Below are positions 11,801 through 22,301 of a DNA stretch of 64,000 bases, piece after piece; the stretch's first letter is position 1, and each line of letters opens with the position of its first letter. This DNA comes from Periconia sp. R9002. Its lineage: Eukaryota > Ascomycota > Dothideomycetes > Pleosporales > Periconiaceae. The position numbers and the translations under genes are program-made. Where the stretch lies: positions 124,001-188,000 of the forward strand of contig JAMAHW010000011.1 in NCBI GenBank assembly GCA_023627715.1. The letters are read 5' to 3'. Below the pieces are notes generated by a model that saw only the letters and a program-made list of their open reading frames with translations, searched no databases and had not been told where the DNA came from.

Positions 11801-13455
11801 GGTGACATTGCGCGGAGATATGAATGAGTAAGATCCAGGGGCTTTTCCAGATCTTCGGGTGTCCGACAAACGAGCCTAGCAGTCTCCTGGTCGCGATCGT
11901 ACAACATTCGTACCTTGTTAATTTTGTACAGCTCCCGCGCCTGTTTAGGAATGTCAGAGGCCGGGAAATTGAGACCTTTGAACAGATCTTTCGTTGCTCG
12001 AGGATCCACTAGCTCTGTGACAACTCTACCGTTGAACTCCTGATCAAACTGATAGATCATGACGCGATGGAATCCAGTCAGCTCTTTGACCACTCCGACC
12101 AGCACCTTTAAAAATTTCTCAAGCGTCGGTGCGGCAGCCAGTTGCTCCTGCACCTGTGACATGATGTTGAAAACTTCCATAGCCGCGGCCTCGCCCCTTC
12201 TTTTCCGTGCCCCCCTCAAAACCCTCAAAGGCCGACTTTGAATTTCCGTGCTTTCCAGGAATTCTTCGGTGGTAGGGTTGCTGTTAAGAGTATCCTCTGG
12301 CAGCTCAGGGGTCGTTTCATTCGGTGGTACGAGAGGGTACAATTGATCATCCTCGAGCTCGAACTCGCACAGAACAAGGCCGGGATTGGCTTCGTTGATG
12401 TGTATGGCGCACCACAACTTGCGAGTCCGCGCGCCAGGCACCTTGATAGATATTGTGAAAACATCTGGACCGGTGGTTTGCACGTCGGAATCTTCATCCT
12501 TGACGAAGTCTATGTGGTCGAGGAGATTGTCTGCTTGCTCTTCGGACAGAATGTCAGTAAAGCTCTCGAGGGCGAAGAGCTCTTTGGGGGAGCGGCCAAT
12601 GATCCATTTCGAATTTTCACTGACGACGCGAACAGGTAGAGACCCGCTTCCGCTCACATCCTCTTGAAGGGCTATAAGAAGACCAAAGCCTTGCACTGCG
12701 CCAGGAATGTGAATGGGTTCATCTTCGCAGCGCTGCAGCGTGTCTCCATCACGGCCAGTAATAACTGCGTGACCGCCTTCTGTTATTACATGCTTGAAAC
12801 GGTGTGTCATCAAACTCCCCACATCATCTACACTGTCGACGGTGGATTTGATAGAGCTCCCTCGTCCCACAGAAGGTGGTTGGCTAGGACCGTCCAAGGG
12901 AACGCTGTCTACCGACTTGTTGGAAGCTATGTCGCTGAATATCTGAGAAGGCAATTGCAGCGAAGGCTTCCTAGACCCGTCTCCCTCTTGTGCCCCCGAT
13001 GGTGACTTTGGCCGCGGGGGGTTGTCCACTCTATAGGCCTTCGCCGATGCGTCTCGAGAAGGGATCCCACGCTGAGATGCCTGCGATTGTGAAGACATGG
13101 AAGCTGTGGAGCCCTGCGATTGCCGCCGATTGTGATAAGCTGCGCGACTCCCGTGGGCGGAGTGGAAATAATCGCCATGTCCTGGCTGCCGTTGGCTAGG
13201 AGTAGGAGTTGGATCGACGGAGACGACGCTTCGAATAGGAAAAACTCGATCGGTAGTAGTGGGGCTCATGGAGTCCACAGCTTCTGTAGGAGTTGGAAAA
13301 TTGGGTTGGATCGGCAGTAAGGACGAATTGGGATTGGGGTTGCGTAACGATGAGGATGAGGATGTCGTAGTATCGTGGGCCTCTGTTGGCGTGGTGTCTG
13401 TATCTTGAGCTCCATCATCTTGCTGGGTGGGCGTCTGCTCTGAAAGTTCCGACAT
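8818..13455 (-). CDS. Fungal phytochrome: hybrid histidine kinase with C-terminal receiver
   Basis: Red/far-red photoreceptor of the fungal Fph family. Exons 9469-13455 and 8818-9417 with a 51-nt intron (9418-9468, containing a stop) give 1528 residues. The first ~230 residues are disordered Ser/Thr/Pro-rich sequence. The PAS domain begins at the CEDEPIHIPGAVQGFG motif; Cys243 matches the biliverdin-attachment Cys of bacterial and fungal phytochromes. GAF (about 430-620) has FPASDIP and HSYLRAMSPIH. PHY follows. HisKA has AHEVRTPLN with the phospho-acceptor His near 823. The ATPase domain has the N-box around NITANAIQNT, DSGVGM and LGLGLAV. After a ~200-residue Ser-rich linker comes the receiver (about 1275-1420) with EDD, Asp1327 in LMDMQMP and the conserved Lys in LKPI. 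Every key residue is present, so it should be photoactive and phosphorelay-competent. The family regulates asexual versus sexual development and metabolism, partly in complexes with velvet proteins and LaeA. Confidence 0.96.
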
Positions 13456-14929
13456 GGCAGGGGTGGGCGCGTGCTGCAGATCTAGAGGGCTCGCCTGTCA
13501 AGCAGGAAAGGGAGTGGGGTGCGTGGAGGGTAGGCGTACGAAGAAAAGATCACACTCTGGTGGTAGAAGTGTTCTCAAGCTACGCGTTGATTTGACCCTC
13601 TCTTCTCCAATATCCGGACCGACAAGCGAGCGAAAGAAGGAGCGATGAGGTTGTACGTGCGAGCGCGGGGGGCACGAGAGGATGTGCAGGTAGATATCGA
13701 GGTCGAGGTGCAGGGATGTAGGTGCAATCAGGCACGGAGACCCGTCAAGCGGGCGAAAGGCGAGAGAGGTGGGGTGGGTTAGGATAGTAGGCGGGATGGC
13801 ATATAGGGTGTGGGCGTGGGTACGCTCAGCGGCGAGGTGTGAGGGAAGGTGGAGAGAGTTGGATGTGACGATGGCTGGCATGTGCTCGACGTGTCGGGGA
13901 AGAGGGGCGCAGGCGAAAGAAGCGGAAGGGACAGCACGCAGAGATGGAGAGGCCGAGGGTCGAGGGGGGAGGGGAGAGCAAGACGGAGGTTGCTCACGTC
14001 GAGTCGGGGCGATTGCAATGCTGGCGTCGTATGGCGGTGGTGGTGGTTGTTGTTGTTACTGGCGTGAGGGTGGCAAACAAGGCCAACTGGCGGTGGTGCT
14101 CCTCAGCAGAGTGGATGTCGGTACATGTAGACAGACAGCAACGTTTGTGCTTTGGAATCAGATTGGGGAGATCATGGTGCAGCGGGACGGGGACGCTAGA
14201 GGGGTAGAGAGTCATGGAGAGAAGAGTTTGGATGCTGTAGATTTAGTTGATAGGCATCGGAGGCAGGCACTGCAGGGCAGAGCGGGGACGGGAAAAGCAC
14301 GGGCGGTGATCAGTCGAAGAGCGATCGACGGCTGGAGAGCTAGAACTAGCAAAGGGCTGTGGGCATGTGGGCGGTCCAGGTCGAGAGGCGGAAAGGATGC
14401 AGAGTCGGCCAGTGGATGATGACAATGACGCCGGCATGGGAAAGTGGTGAGGTGGGCATCGATTTTTGCTATTTGCTATGTTCTATGCCCCGTTCTGCGA
14501 CCCATTCATATGTGTAATCAATGTTCCCTCCGTCATCCATCGCCATCTTGCATCACGGCTCCTCCGGACCCCCATGCCAAACAACGTGTAACTTCCCAGG
14601 TAGGGTTATGGATACTTATTCGACTGACCCTGAAAGACGAACCAAAAACTAGCCGCAATCAATCCATAGTCAGATGCACCGTCGCCAATCCGGCATACAA
14701 AAGTTACTAGGTACTGTAGAGCAAATCCTGCCCCAAGAGAGCTGAGACGCTTATTTCACTACTCTAGTTTTCTACTTTTTTTTTCAGTCGTCTTTTTCCC
14801 GTCTCATCTCATTCCGCCCTGATTTCTTGGCAGTCTTGCAAAATTGCTGTACCGTTTGTTGCCTTGACTTTATTCCCGGCGAGGAGGACAAATGGGAGAA
14901 GAGGGACGACTATGGCGGCATTTCCCGTT

Positions 14930-14946
14930 CACGTGCCCTTCACGTG
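14930..14946. promoter_or_regulatory. Two CACGTG boxes
   Basis: CACGTG occurs at 14930-14935 and 14941-14946, each within TTCACGTGCC, 11 bp apart and about one helical turn. This is a typical arrangement for bHLH dimers. They lie upstream of both divergent genes; function is inferred. Confidence 0.4.
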
Positions 14947-14956
14947 CCGCTCGCCA

Positions 14957-15003
14957 CCTTCGCCCCTTCGCCACCTTCGCCACCTTCGCCACCTTCGCCA
15001 CCA
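14957..15003. repeat. 9-bp tandem repeat, unit CCTTCGCCA
   Basis: About five consecutive copies of CCTTCGCCA, the first slightly degenerate, immediately downstream of the paired CACGTG boxes. Confidence 0.85.
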
Positions 15004-15689
15004 TCTGCTCTCCCCCGCCGAATTCGGATTGGCTGACTGCCCATCTCCAACATCAGCATTCAAACATGGGAAGAAATAGACGAGTGACGTTGCATGTCAT
15101 CTAGAGACACAATGGATACCCACAACCAAGGATGGTGCATCATGTAGCTTCAAGTGGCGCTCCCATGTTGGACTTTCCAATGTCGACGCGTGCCAGGCCC
15201 CCACGTTCAGATCAACTGTACATGCATCTTGAGGCAACCAGCAGTTGCCACAGCTCATATGACATGTTTCAAGGAAAAGTACTGTACACATGCATGTCTC
15301 AGGTCCCTAGGTACATGGGTACATGTAATATTGACCTTCGCTACGTCTCGTTGTGCGTGCATCTCGTCGACCATGCATTTTACTCAAGCCTGTCCCATAT
15401 GTAGGTGTTCGAGACTCGACCGCATGGGAATGCCCTTCGTCCCTTGTCCCGACTGCTACGTGGACTCCAATGTGTTGTCCTGTATATGCGCATCTAGCCG
15501 CCCTTGCTCACTTACTCGTCGGGGATCCAGCCCCACCAAAACGTCGCCCGCTTCTTCTTTCACCCGTCGCCATGCGTGAGCTCTTTAGCCCTCCTCTCTC
15601 CCCATGCTAACTTTACCCTCCCTCTGTATGATTCCTGTACATCGACCCTTCGCCTGCACCACCACCCGCTAACCACCGTTCCTGTACCT

Positions 15690-17417
15690 ATGAAGCGCTC
15701 CCTCAACGTCCTCGTTGCACTCCCCGACCCTGCCTCACTCAAGTTCGCCTGCTCCGTCGTCAATCGACTGCACCGCAACGACAATGTCTCCCTCAAGGTA
15801 ATTGCTTGCTGTGACTTCCACGAAGCTCCCAGCCTATCCATTTCACCCTCGCTGCAACCTGTCTGGCACAAGTACAATGTCGAGGCTACGCCCACCCCCG
15901 AATGGCAGCATGCCGACTTTATCGACACCAAGGTCGCAGAGTACTGCGCCTGGGCCGATCTGCTCGTCCTTGCCCCCCTCGACGCCGAAAACATAGCCCG
16001 CATGCTGCACGGCTTCACCAGCAATCTACACCTCAACATCTTGCGGAGCTGGAATGTTTCCAAGAAGATACTCTTGATCCCGGCCATGTCCACCCTCATG
16101 TGGGAACACCCCATGTCCAAGAAGCAGATTAGCAAGATACGGAAAAAATGGAATTGGATCCTGGTGCTACCTCCATACCTGTGGACGTTTGACCACATGG
16201 GCAAGAAACACCTGCCGTGGGAAGGCCACAAGATTTTCAATGAGTCGCTACAGACGCAGGTCGATCTCATGGCCGTGGGGCATCGTGCCATTACCCTGCC
16301 GACCGCCCATATGCCGACCTTGACTCCTACCAAAAGCAAAGGCCCTCGCCTTCCGCCCGAATTATGGTCCATCATCTTGGAGTTCACCGAGGACTGGGAA
16401 TTGGCTGTGCACATGCACATTCCCACGAGCCTTCCCGTGCCACCAGAATGGCGCCAGGCAGCCAGTGAGGAGGGCTCAAAGACACAGATGCAGAGGCTGG
16501 AGTGGACACTGTTGACGGGCTCCTATGCCGAAATCACATCCTTGCTCAGCGCAGACCCCCCGACGCGCATCTCACGGCTGTCAATCGAGCTCATCATGCG
16601 CTTCGCAATGGTACCCGTTCTTTCTCACCTCGAGCATGCACACAAGGACCTGTTCTGGGGCACATTCGGCCATGCCTTCCTTCCCCACAAAGCTTCCATG
16701 TTTGGCAGGACCGAAATTCTCGAGTATTGGAGGACATCGCCGACGTTTTTGACCAAGGAATACTCTGCCGAAGCCATGGATAACGCCAGCCGGTCAGGCT
16801 CCGTGCAAGCACTCGATTGGTGGTATGAGTCTGGTCTGCCCCTGAAATACACAGAATCCGCTCTGGAAGCGGCGAGCTCTCAGGGCTTTGTCCAGGTCTT
16901 GGAATGGTGGAAGGGGCACAGCAGATACCGCAAAACCCCGACGAACCCACCGTCTCCCGGCGTGCAGCACGAAAATGCCAGTGGTCGCCGCGAACTGCTC
17001 AACCTGAAAGTCGGCAAATCCATTACGTACGCGACTCAATCTGGTTGTCTCCCCGCCATCCACTTCTGGGTGGAATCTGGCATTCCCTTCTCGCATGAGG
17101 ACACGGTCGCCAAGCTCGCTTCTGCCCACGGGCACACGCACATTCTCGATTACTGGCGCAAGCTACGCGGAGAGAAGATGCTATTTGACAATCAGGTCCT
17201 CGTGGGTCCCACCAAACAGGGACATGCCCATGTTCTGGACTGGTGGAAGGAGAGTGGCCTCCGCGTCGAATACAAGACGTGCGATATTGAAGAGGCACTC
17301 GAGGACGGCGTTGGGGGTAAAGCCGGCGAGGCTGTGCGGAAGTGGTGGGCGCAGAATGGGCTCAACCTGGGAGTGGGCACAAGCGAGTGGATGAGAATCA
17401 AAGTGTTGGGGTCATGA
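15690..17417 (+). CDS. PPC-decarboxylase/Hal3-like flavoprotein fused to ankyrin-like repeats
   Basis: 575 residues without an intron. The start at 15690 is chosen because MKRSLNVLVALPD begins the Rossmann-like flavoprotein fold; in-frame upstream sequence looks noncoding. Residues 1-200 resemble the HFCD flavoprotein family (phosphopantothenoylcysteine decarboxylase, Hal3): WADLLVLAPLDAENIARM aligns with the FMN-binding PLSANT region, and LLIPAMSTLMWEHPMSKKQI with the PAMNxxMW motif. Catalysis is doubtful: the His preceding the WAD motif is replaced, the Asn of PAMN is Ser, and no ACGD substrate clamp is visible. From about 330 to the end there are ankyrin-like units of roughly 33 residues with a WW signature, e.g. 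SGSVQALDWWYESGLPLKY, FVQVLEWWKG and HVLDWWKESGLRVEY. Ankyrin-like units usually bind proteins, so an FMN-binding scaffold or regulatory protein is my inference. Function unknown. Confidence 0.8.
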   Translation: MKRSLNVLVALPDPASLKFACSVVNRLHRNDNVSLKVIACCDFHEAPSLSISPSLQPVWHKYNVEATPTPEWQHADFIDTKVAEYCAWADLLVLAPLDAENIARMLHGFTSNLHLNILRSWNVSKKILLIPAMSTLMWEHPMSKKQISKIRKKWNWILVLPPYLWTFDHMGKKHLPWEGHKIFNESLQTQVDLMAVGHRAITLPTAHMPTLTPTKSKGPRLPPELWSIILEFTEDWELAVHMHIPTSLPVPPEWRQAASEEGSKTQMQRLEWTLLTGSYAEITSLLSADPPTRISRLSIELIMRFAMVPVLSHLEHAHKDLFWGTFGHAFLPHKASMFGRTEILEYWRTSPTFLTKEYSAEAMDNASRSGSVQALDWWYESGLPLKYTESALEAASSQGFVQVLEWWKGHSRYRKTPTNPPSPGVQHENASGRRELLNLKVGKSITYATQSGCLPAIHFWVESGIPFSHEDTVAKLASAHGHTHILDYWRKLRGEKMLFDNQVLVGPTKQGHAHVLDWWKESGLRVEYKTCDIEEALEDGVGGKAGEAVRKWWAQNGLNLGVGTSEWMRIKVLGS

Positions 17418-18278
17418 AGGTGAAGCCCGCCCTGTATAGTACTACCTACATAGGTATCGCACAAGAAACAAGGACATGTGCAAACAAAGATGGCAATTTT
17501 CAACATGCTGTGTCTAGGAACTGAAACGTAGATTTAGCTATGCCATGAAATGAGTTTGCACCGTGACTACATAACAAGCAGAATTCCATGATGACCACGG
17601 GATCGAGCATGATGTCGGATAGATGCAGAAAATGTACTACTTCGCTAAATACGTGTGGTCGGCGGTAGCAAATGCAGTAGGTTTGATGCCCAGTGGTTTG
17701 CAGGCGAGCGGGCGGGGGTTTATTAGGTACTTTCCTAGCATTGCCGAAGGTGGAGTCGGGGCGCGTGTGGTGTGTGCGTTTGCCTTTGCATTGGCACTGG
17801 CACCTGGAACTTCGTGGAATTACACTTGTCAGCTTTCCCTCTCCCACACCTCAACCTACCTCTCCTCTTTTCGAGAATATCAACCTTTCCCCAGGAGTCA
17901 TTCTCGTCCTCCATTGCACCCGCCTCTCCGAGTCATTCCCGTAATGCACTGTTGAGACCCACAACCGTTTCCACCACCTTTCATCGCCTCCCCAGCTATC
18001 CACATTACATAGTGGTAGCTGCTCATTGGTACGCACTCTCTCTCCTCAACCCCCATTTGCCAATCCATTCAATTCCTCGCTAGATCCATTGCGTCCTCCT
18101 TTGCTTTCCTCCTATGCCTATATAAAACCATTTTTTAACCTTGACCCCTAGATATACATACCAACCTCAACCGCTCCTACTCCACTGTTACACTACACCC
18201 TGGCTCCCCGCCTCTAGAGCCCCTCTACTCACCGTCTAAGCGATACACCCTCTGGTTTACTCGAACGGTTATTTCAAA
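17418..18278. other. Intergenic: upstream region and pyrimidine-rich leader of SCP160
   Basis: 861 nt. The last ~450 nt are C/T-rich on the coding strand, typical of a fungal core promoter and 5' leader. No gene is recognised. Confidence 0.5.
18118..18127 (+). promoter_or_regulatory. Possible TATA element upstream of SCP160
   Basis: CTATATAAAA lies about 150 nt before the ATG and in front of a pyrimidine-rich stretch, a plausible core promoter position. Short A/T words also occur by chance. Confidence 0.35.
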
Positions 18279-21200
18279 ATGTCATCTGAAGCAGTTGCAA
18301 CCAGCAGCTCTGCTGCCGAAGGTCTGACACCTGCTCAGAAGCTTATGGAACAGCACGACCACCACGCTACTGTCGAGGAAGTCGTTGACGAGGAGGACAT
18401 CGTCCATCCTCCTCCATCGGCCGGCCTCAGCAAGGATACTGATACAGCTACCGTGAGCGACAAGGCTGCAGGTAAGCAAAAGGCCCAGGACGCCCCGGCT
18501 CCCAAGAAGGGTCCCGCCTTGAACACGGCCTCGGAGGAAGCCTTTCCAGCTCTGGGCCCCGTCAAGCCCCGTGCCCCTGCTACCTTTGCACCTACCTGGG
18601 GTAAAAAGCCCGCCTCGCTCGCTGCGAACGGTGTCAATGGGACCGATCATGCTGCCAGCTCCGCTACGTCCCGTGCCTCCACCCCCGCTTCCGGTATCAA
18701 CACTCCCGCCCCTGTGCCTACCGGCCGTGGCCCTGCTCTTCCCACGATGAACCTCCCTGGAAAACACAAGCAGCAGATTGTTTTCGACCAGAAACACCTT
18801 GTTCCTCGCTCCGAACTGAAGAAGCCTCTGCCTGAGATCGTCCGGGACATCAACAAGCGCTCCAAGGCCAAGCTGGAGGTAAAGACGGGTGGCCCTGGTG
18901 GAAAGGTCATCTTCGAGGCTACTGGTCCTGAAGACGCTGTCCGCCAGACACTCAAAGAAGCGGCTACCGAATTTGGTAGGAAAGTGAGTAGACTTTGCCG
19001 CACTATTACCTTTCCAACAAACTTACTAACGGTGAAACAGCTCACCCACAACTACGCCATTCCGGCCTCGACTCGCCCCTTCATTATTGGACGCGGAGGT
19101 GCCAAAATCCAGGAAATTCAGAAGCGCACCGGCGCCCGCGTCAATGTTCCCAAACAGGAAGAGGGTGAGGATGAGGATACCATGGTAAATGTTTTGATCG
19201 AGGGCAATTCCCTAACCGTTGAGATGGCTCGTCGCGAGATTGAAGCCATTGTTAACGAGCGTACCTCGACTGTCAATCTCCGCCTCAAGGATATCCCTGC
19301 TGAATACTACCCCTTTTTGGCCGGTCCCCACGAATCGAACATTGGTATACTGGAAGACGGACGTGAGGTCAATCTTCGTATTCCCCACTATCACACGTGG
19401 GACACCCAGGCTCCTCCCCAGGTTCCGCGCAACCAGCCAATTCCATTCGTGCCCCAGGCTAGATTCCCCATTCAAATCTCGGGAGACCGCCAGGCCGCTC
19501 AGGATATTCAGGCCAAGATCGAGCGTCGTGTGCAGCAGCTGCGCCAGCAATTGGCCATTGAGCAATGCAACATTGAGCGTGGCCGCCACCAATTCATCGT
19601 TGGTGAGCGGGGTGGATCCCTCCATGACTTCCTCAAGGAGACTGGCTGCAGCATCGTCATGCCGCCTAGCACAGACGACAGCGAATCAATCTATGTCGTT
19701 GGACCACTAGATAGGATACAGGCTGGTATTGACAGGCTGGAGGATATTGCTGCTGAGATGACCATGGCTTCCGCTGACTGCACTCGCGAGCATCGGGGAC
19801 CAAATGCCCAAGCACATGCTGCCAATGTCACCCGTTACTTGCAACACCGCGCAGCCCTGGAAGAACTTGAACGCCTGCACGAGGCGAGCATTGTGACACC
19901 CAACGATGGTTCCTCTGCCTGGCAGATCTATGCTAGAAATGGTAAGAATAGTATGAAGGCTCGCAACGACATCATGAGCATCTTTGCTAGTCATCCTCCA
20001 CAACGATTCTCCAATGTGGATGTTGACCCGTTCTACCACGAATTCCTCCGGCAACAGAATGCGCAGCACATTCGGGACAACATGGGCGTACATGTTGTCT
20101 TCCCTGACGAGGCGGAAGAGTCGCCGTCTCTAGTCCTTGTATTTGAAGGCCAAACCCCCTCAAACGAATACAGCATTCCCCGTGAACGTCCATCTGACGC
20201 ACAGAAGAAGGAGTACCAGCAGGCGCTTCAACAAGCTCAGCAGTACATTCTGGGCCTCACCCGCAACCAGCAAGATGTTGTCTCACGAGACATTGAAGCC
20301 AACCCTAAATTCCACCCTAGGATCCAGCGTTTTGTTGACAAGCAACAACAAGGCCTACCTCGTGATCAGATCCCGGTGCAAATGCTCTTTGGTGACCGTC
20401 GGCCCGAAGCGAGCAGGTCCTCTAACAACACGTTCGGAATCCGCGGGCCTAGCAGCGCTTTGGAGGAACTATATGGCAAGATTCTTGAATTTATCCAGCA
20501 AGAAGAGAAGGATGAGGTGGAGCGTGGTTTCACCACGTCTTTCGATTTCCCGCAGAAGTTCGCCAACCAGCTGATTGGAAAGCGGGGCGAAAACATCAAG
20601 AAACTCCGTGAAGAGTTTGATGTCGAGATTCAAGTCAATGATGGCAAGGTTGAGCTCAAGGGTCCTCAGGCCAAGGCCAATGCTTGCAAATCTCACATCC
20701 TTAATCTGGCCAAGCGTTTGGAAGATGAGACCACGCACACACTAAAGATCAAGCCGCAGTACCACCGCGACCTGATCGGAGCTAAGGGTAACCAAGTCAA
20801 CCGTTTACAGGATCGTTACAATGTTCGCATCAACTTCCCCCGATCGGCGGCCGCCAACGAAGATGAGGGTGCGGACGGCGCATCGCAGCGCAACTTCCGT
20901 GGCCAAGCTGCCGACGAAGTCGTAATTCGCGGGCCTCGCAAGGGCGCAGATGAAGCTCGTGAGGAGCTTCTAAACCTCCTCCAGTGGACAACGGACAACT
21001 CTTACACCGACAGCGTGTCCGTCGCACAGAGCCAGGTTCCGCAGTTGATCGGATCCGGCGGTCGTGAGATGGAGAACTTGCGGTTGAGCACCGGTGCGCA
21101 AATCGATGTACCTGGAGCTCGTGAGGGAGCCGACCCCTCTGGTCGTGCCGAGATCAAGTTGAAGGGCACCAAGAAACAAGTGGAAGAAGCGAAGAAGATT

Positions 21201-22301
21201 CTCCAAGAGCGTGCTAAAGTCTTCGACGATACTGTTGTCAAAACCATAGACATTGACCGAAAGCATCATCGCAACCTCATCGGTGCCAGTGGCTCGAATA
21301 TTCGTCAAATCGTCACTGCTGCCGGCGGTCCTGACAATGCCCGTGACCTGGCCCGCATGGTCCGCTTCCCCCGTGCCGACTCGGATGGTTCTTCTTCCAT
21401 CCGCATTGAGGGGCCAAAGAGTGTTGTAGAGAAGATCGTTGCCTCCATCCAGGCACAAGCATCTTCGCTTGATAGTCAAGTCACTGAAGTCATTGAAGTA
21501 TCACCCGACAAGCACCGCCTATTGATTGGTCGCGGGGGTGAGACTCGCCGGTCGTTGGAATCCAAGCTTCACATTCAGCTCGATATCCCCAAGCAGACTG
21601 AGACAGGTGCTGCGCGCAGTCAAGTCAAGATCACGGGTGAAGCCGAGAACGTAGCCAAGGCGAAGGAACACATCCTTGATCTGGTCAAGGGTCAGGAGGG
21701 AGAGACGGTCCAGGTTCCCCAGTACCTTCACCATGCCATCTCAGACAATGGCCACTTCTTCCGCCGCCTTCGCAATGACCTCAAGGTCACCGTCGACCAC
21801 GCCGGGCAATCGGTCCCTCCCAAGCCCACGACAGCCGAAGGTGGCAAGGCTCGCAAGGGTGCCAATGGTGCCCTCCCGCTCATCACCGACGACACGAGTT
21901 CGGGAGCGGAGTCTCACTCTTGGGAAATTGTCGACAACAATCCCAAGGATGACTCTGTCGACACTTCAGCCACCATCCCCTGGGTTCTCCGCGGTAACGC
22001 CGACAACCTGCCCAAGGCGCGCCAGATTCTCGAATCGGCCATCGAAAACGCCGCAAAGCCTTCCTCTACCGGATACCTCATTCTGCCTGATCCTCGCAGC
22101 TACAGGCTCGTCGTCGGCCCCGGTGGCAGCACCATCAACAGCATCCGCAAGAAGACCGGAACCAAGATCCAGGTCCCTCGTGACCAGGCCAAGGACGAGG
22201 CCATTGAGATTGTCGGCGCGCCGGAGGGCTGTGAACAGGCCCGTCAATTGATTCTTGAAATTGTGTCCAAGGGTGGAAATGGAGGCCGGAGGTCGTCGTA
22301 G
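18279..22301 (+). CDS. SCP160: Multi-KH-domain RNA-binding protein, Scp160/vigilin family
   Basis: Vigilin/Scp160 proteins bind many mRNAs through arrays of KH domains and associate with polyribosomes and the ER. Exons 18279-18983 and 19041-22301 give 1321 residues. At least eight KH domains keep a GxxG-type loop: IIGRGG near 252, VGERGG near 423, LIGKRG near 747, LIGAKG near 813, LIGSGG near 904, LIGASG near 981, LIGRGG near 1063 and VVGPGG near 1259. Further degenerate KH units lie between them, fitting the family's long array. The N-terminus is a disordered Ala/Pro/Ser-rich region with EEAFPALG. The intron (18984-19040, 57 nt, branch CTAAC) is a multiple of three without a stop; retention would insert 19 residues just before the first GxxG domain. 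The family also contributes to chromosome stability and heterochromatin in yeasts. Confidence 0.95.
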   Translation: MSSEAVATSSSAAEGLTPAQKLMEQHDHHATVEEVVDEEDIVHPPPSAGLSKDTDTATVSDKAAGKQKAQDAPAPKKGPALNTASEEAFPALGPVKPRAPATFAPTWGKKPASLAANGVNGTDHAASSATSRASTPASGINTPAPVPTGRGPALPTMNLPGKHKQQIVFDQKHLVPRSELKKPLPEIVRDINKRSKAKLEVKTGGPGGKVIFEATGPEDAVRQTLKEAATEFGRKVSRLCRTITFPTNLLTVKQLTHNYAIPASTRPFIIGRGGAKIQEIQKRTGARVNVPKQEEGEDEDTMVNVLIEGNSLTVEMARREIEAIVNERTSTVNLRLKDIPAEYYPFLAGPHESNIGILEDGREVNLRIPHYHTWDTQAPPQVPRNQPIPFVPQARFPIQISGDRQAAQDIQAKIERRVQQLRQQLAIEQCNIERGRHQFIVGERGGSLHDFLKETGCSIVMPPSTDDSESIYVVGPLDRIQAGIDRLEDIAAEMTMASADCTREHRGPNAQAHAANVTRYLQHRAALEELERLHEASIVTPNDGSSAWQIYARNGKNSMKARNDIMSIFASHPPQRFSNVDVDPFYHEFLRQQNAQHIRDNMGVHVVFPDEAEESPSLVLVFEGQTPSNEYSIPRERPSDAQKKEYQQALQQAQQYILGLTRNQQDVVSRDIEANPKFHPRIQRFVDKQQQGLPRDQIPVQMLFGDRRPEASRSSNNTFGIRGPSSALEELYGKILEFIQQEEKDEVERGFTTSFDFPQKFANQLIGKRGENIKKLREEFDVEIQVNDGKVELKGPQAKANACKSHILNLAKRLEDETTHTLKIKPQYHRDLIGAKGNQVNRLQDRYNVRINFPRSAAANEDEGADGASQRNFRGQAADEVVIRGPRKGADEAREELLNLLQWTTDNSYTDSVSVAQSQVPQLIGSGGREMENLRLSTGAQIDVPGAREGADPSGRAEIKLKGTKKQVEEAKKILQERAKVFDDTVVKTIDIDRKHHRNLIGASGSNIRQIVTAAGGPDNARDLARMVRFPRADSDGSSSIRIEGPKSVVEKIVASIQAQASSLDSQVTEVIEVSPDKHRLLIGRGGETRRSLESKLHIQLDIPKQTETGAARSQVKITGEAENVAKAKEHILDLVKGQEGETVQVPQYLHHAISDNGHFFRRLRNDLKVTVDHAGQSVPPKPTTAEGGKARKGANGALPLITDDTSSGAESHSWEIVDNNPKDDSVDTSATIPWVLRGNADNLPKARQILESAIENAAKPSSTGYLILPDPRSYRLVVGPGGSTINSIRKKTGTKIQVPRDQAKDEAIEIVGAPEGCEQARQLILEIVSKGGNGGRRSS

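Larger units (their letters stand above)
13456..15689. other. Long noncoding interval between divergent phytochrome and flavoprotein genes
   Basis: 2.23 kb. It is G-rich on the plus strand from about 13650 to 14350, with overlapping open frames on both strands that resemble no protein. It likely holds the long 5' leader and promoter of the phytochrome gene plus the promoter of the flavoprotein gene. Notable sites are listed separately. Confidence 0.5.

Noticed and set aside
13769..14419. 216-residue plus-strand open frame upstream of the phytochrome gene
   Set aside because: Composition follows the local G-rich DNA (Gly/Arg/Trp), overlapping frames are open on the other strand too, and no protein family is suggested.
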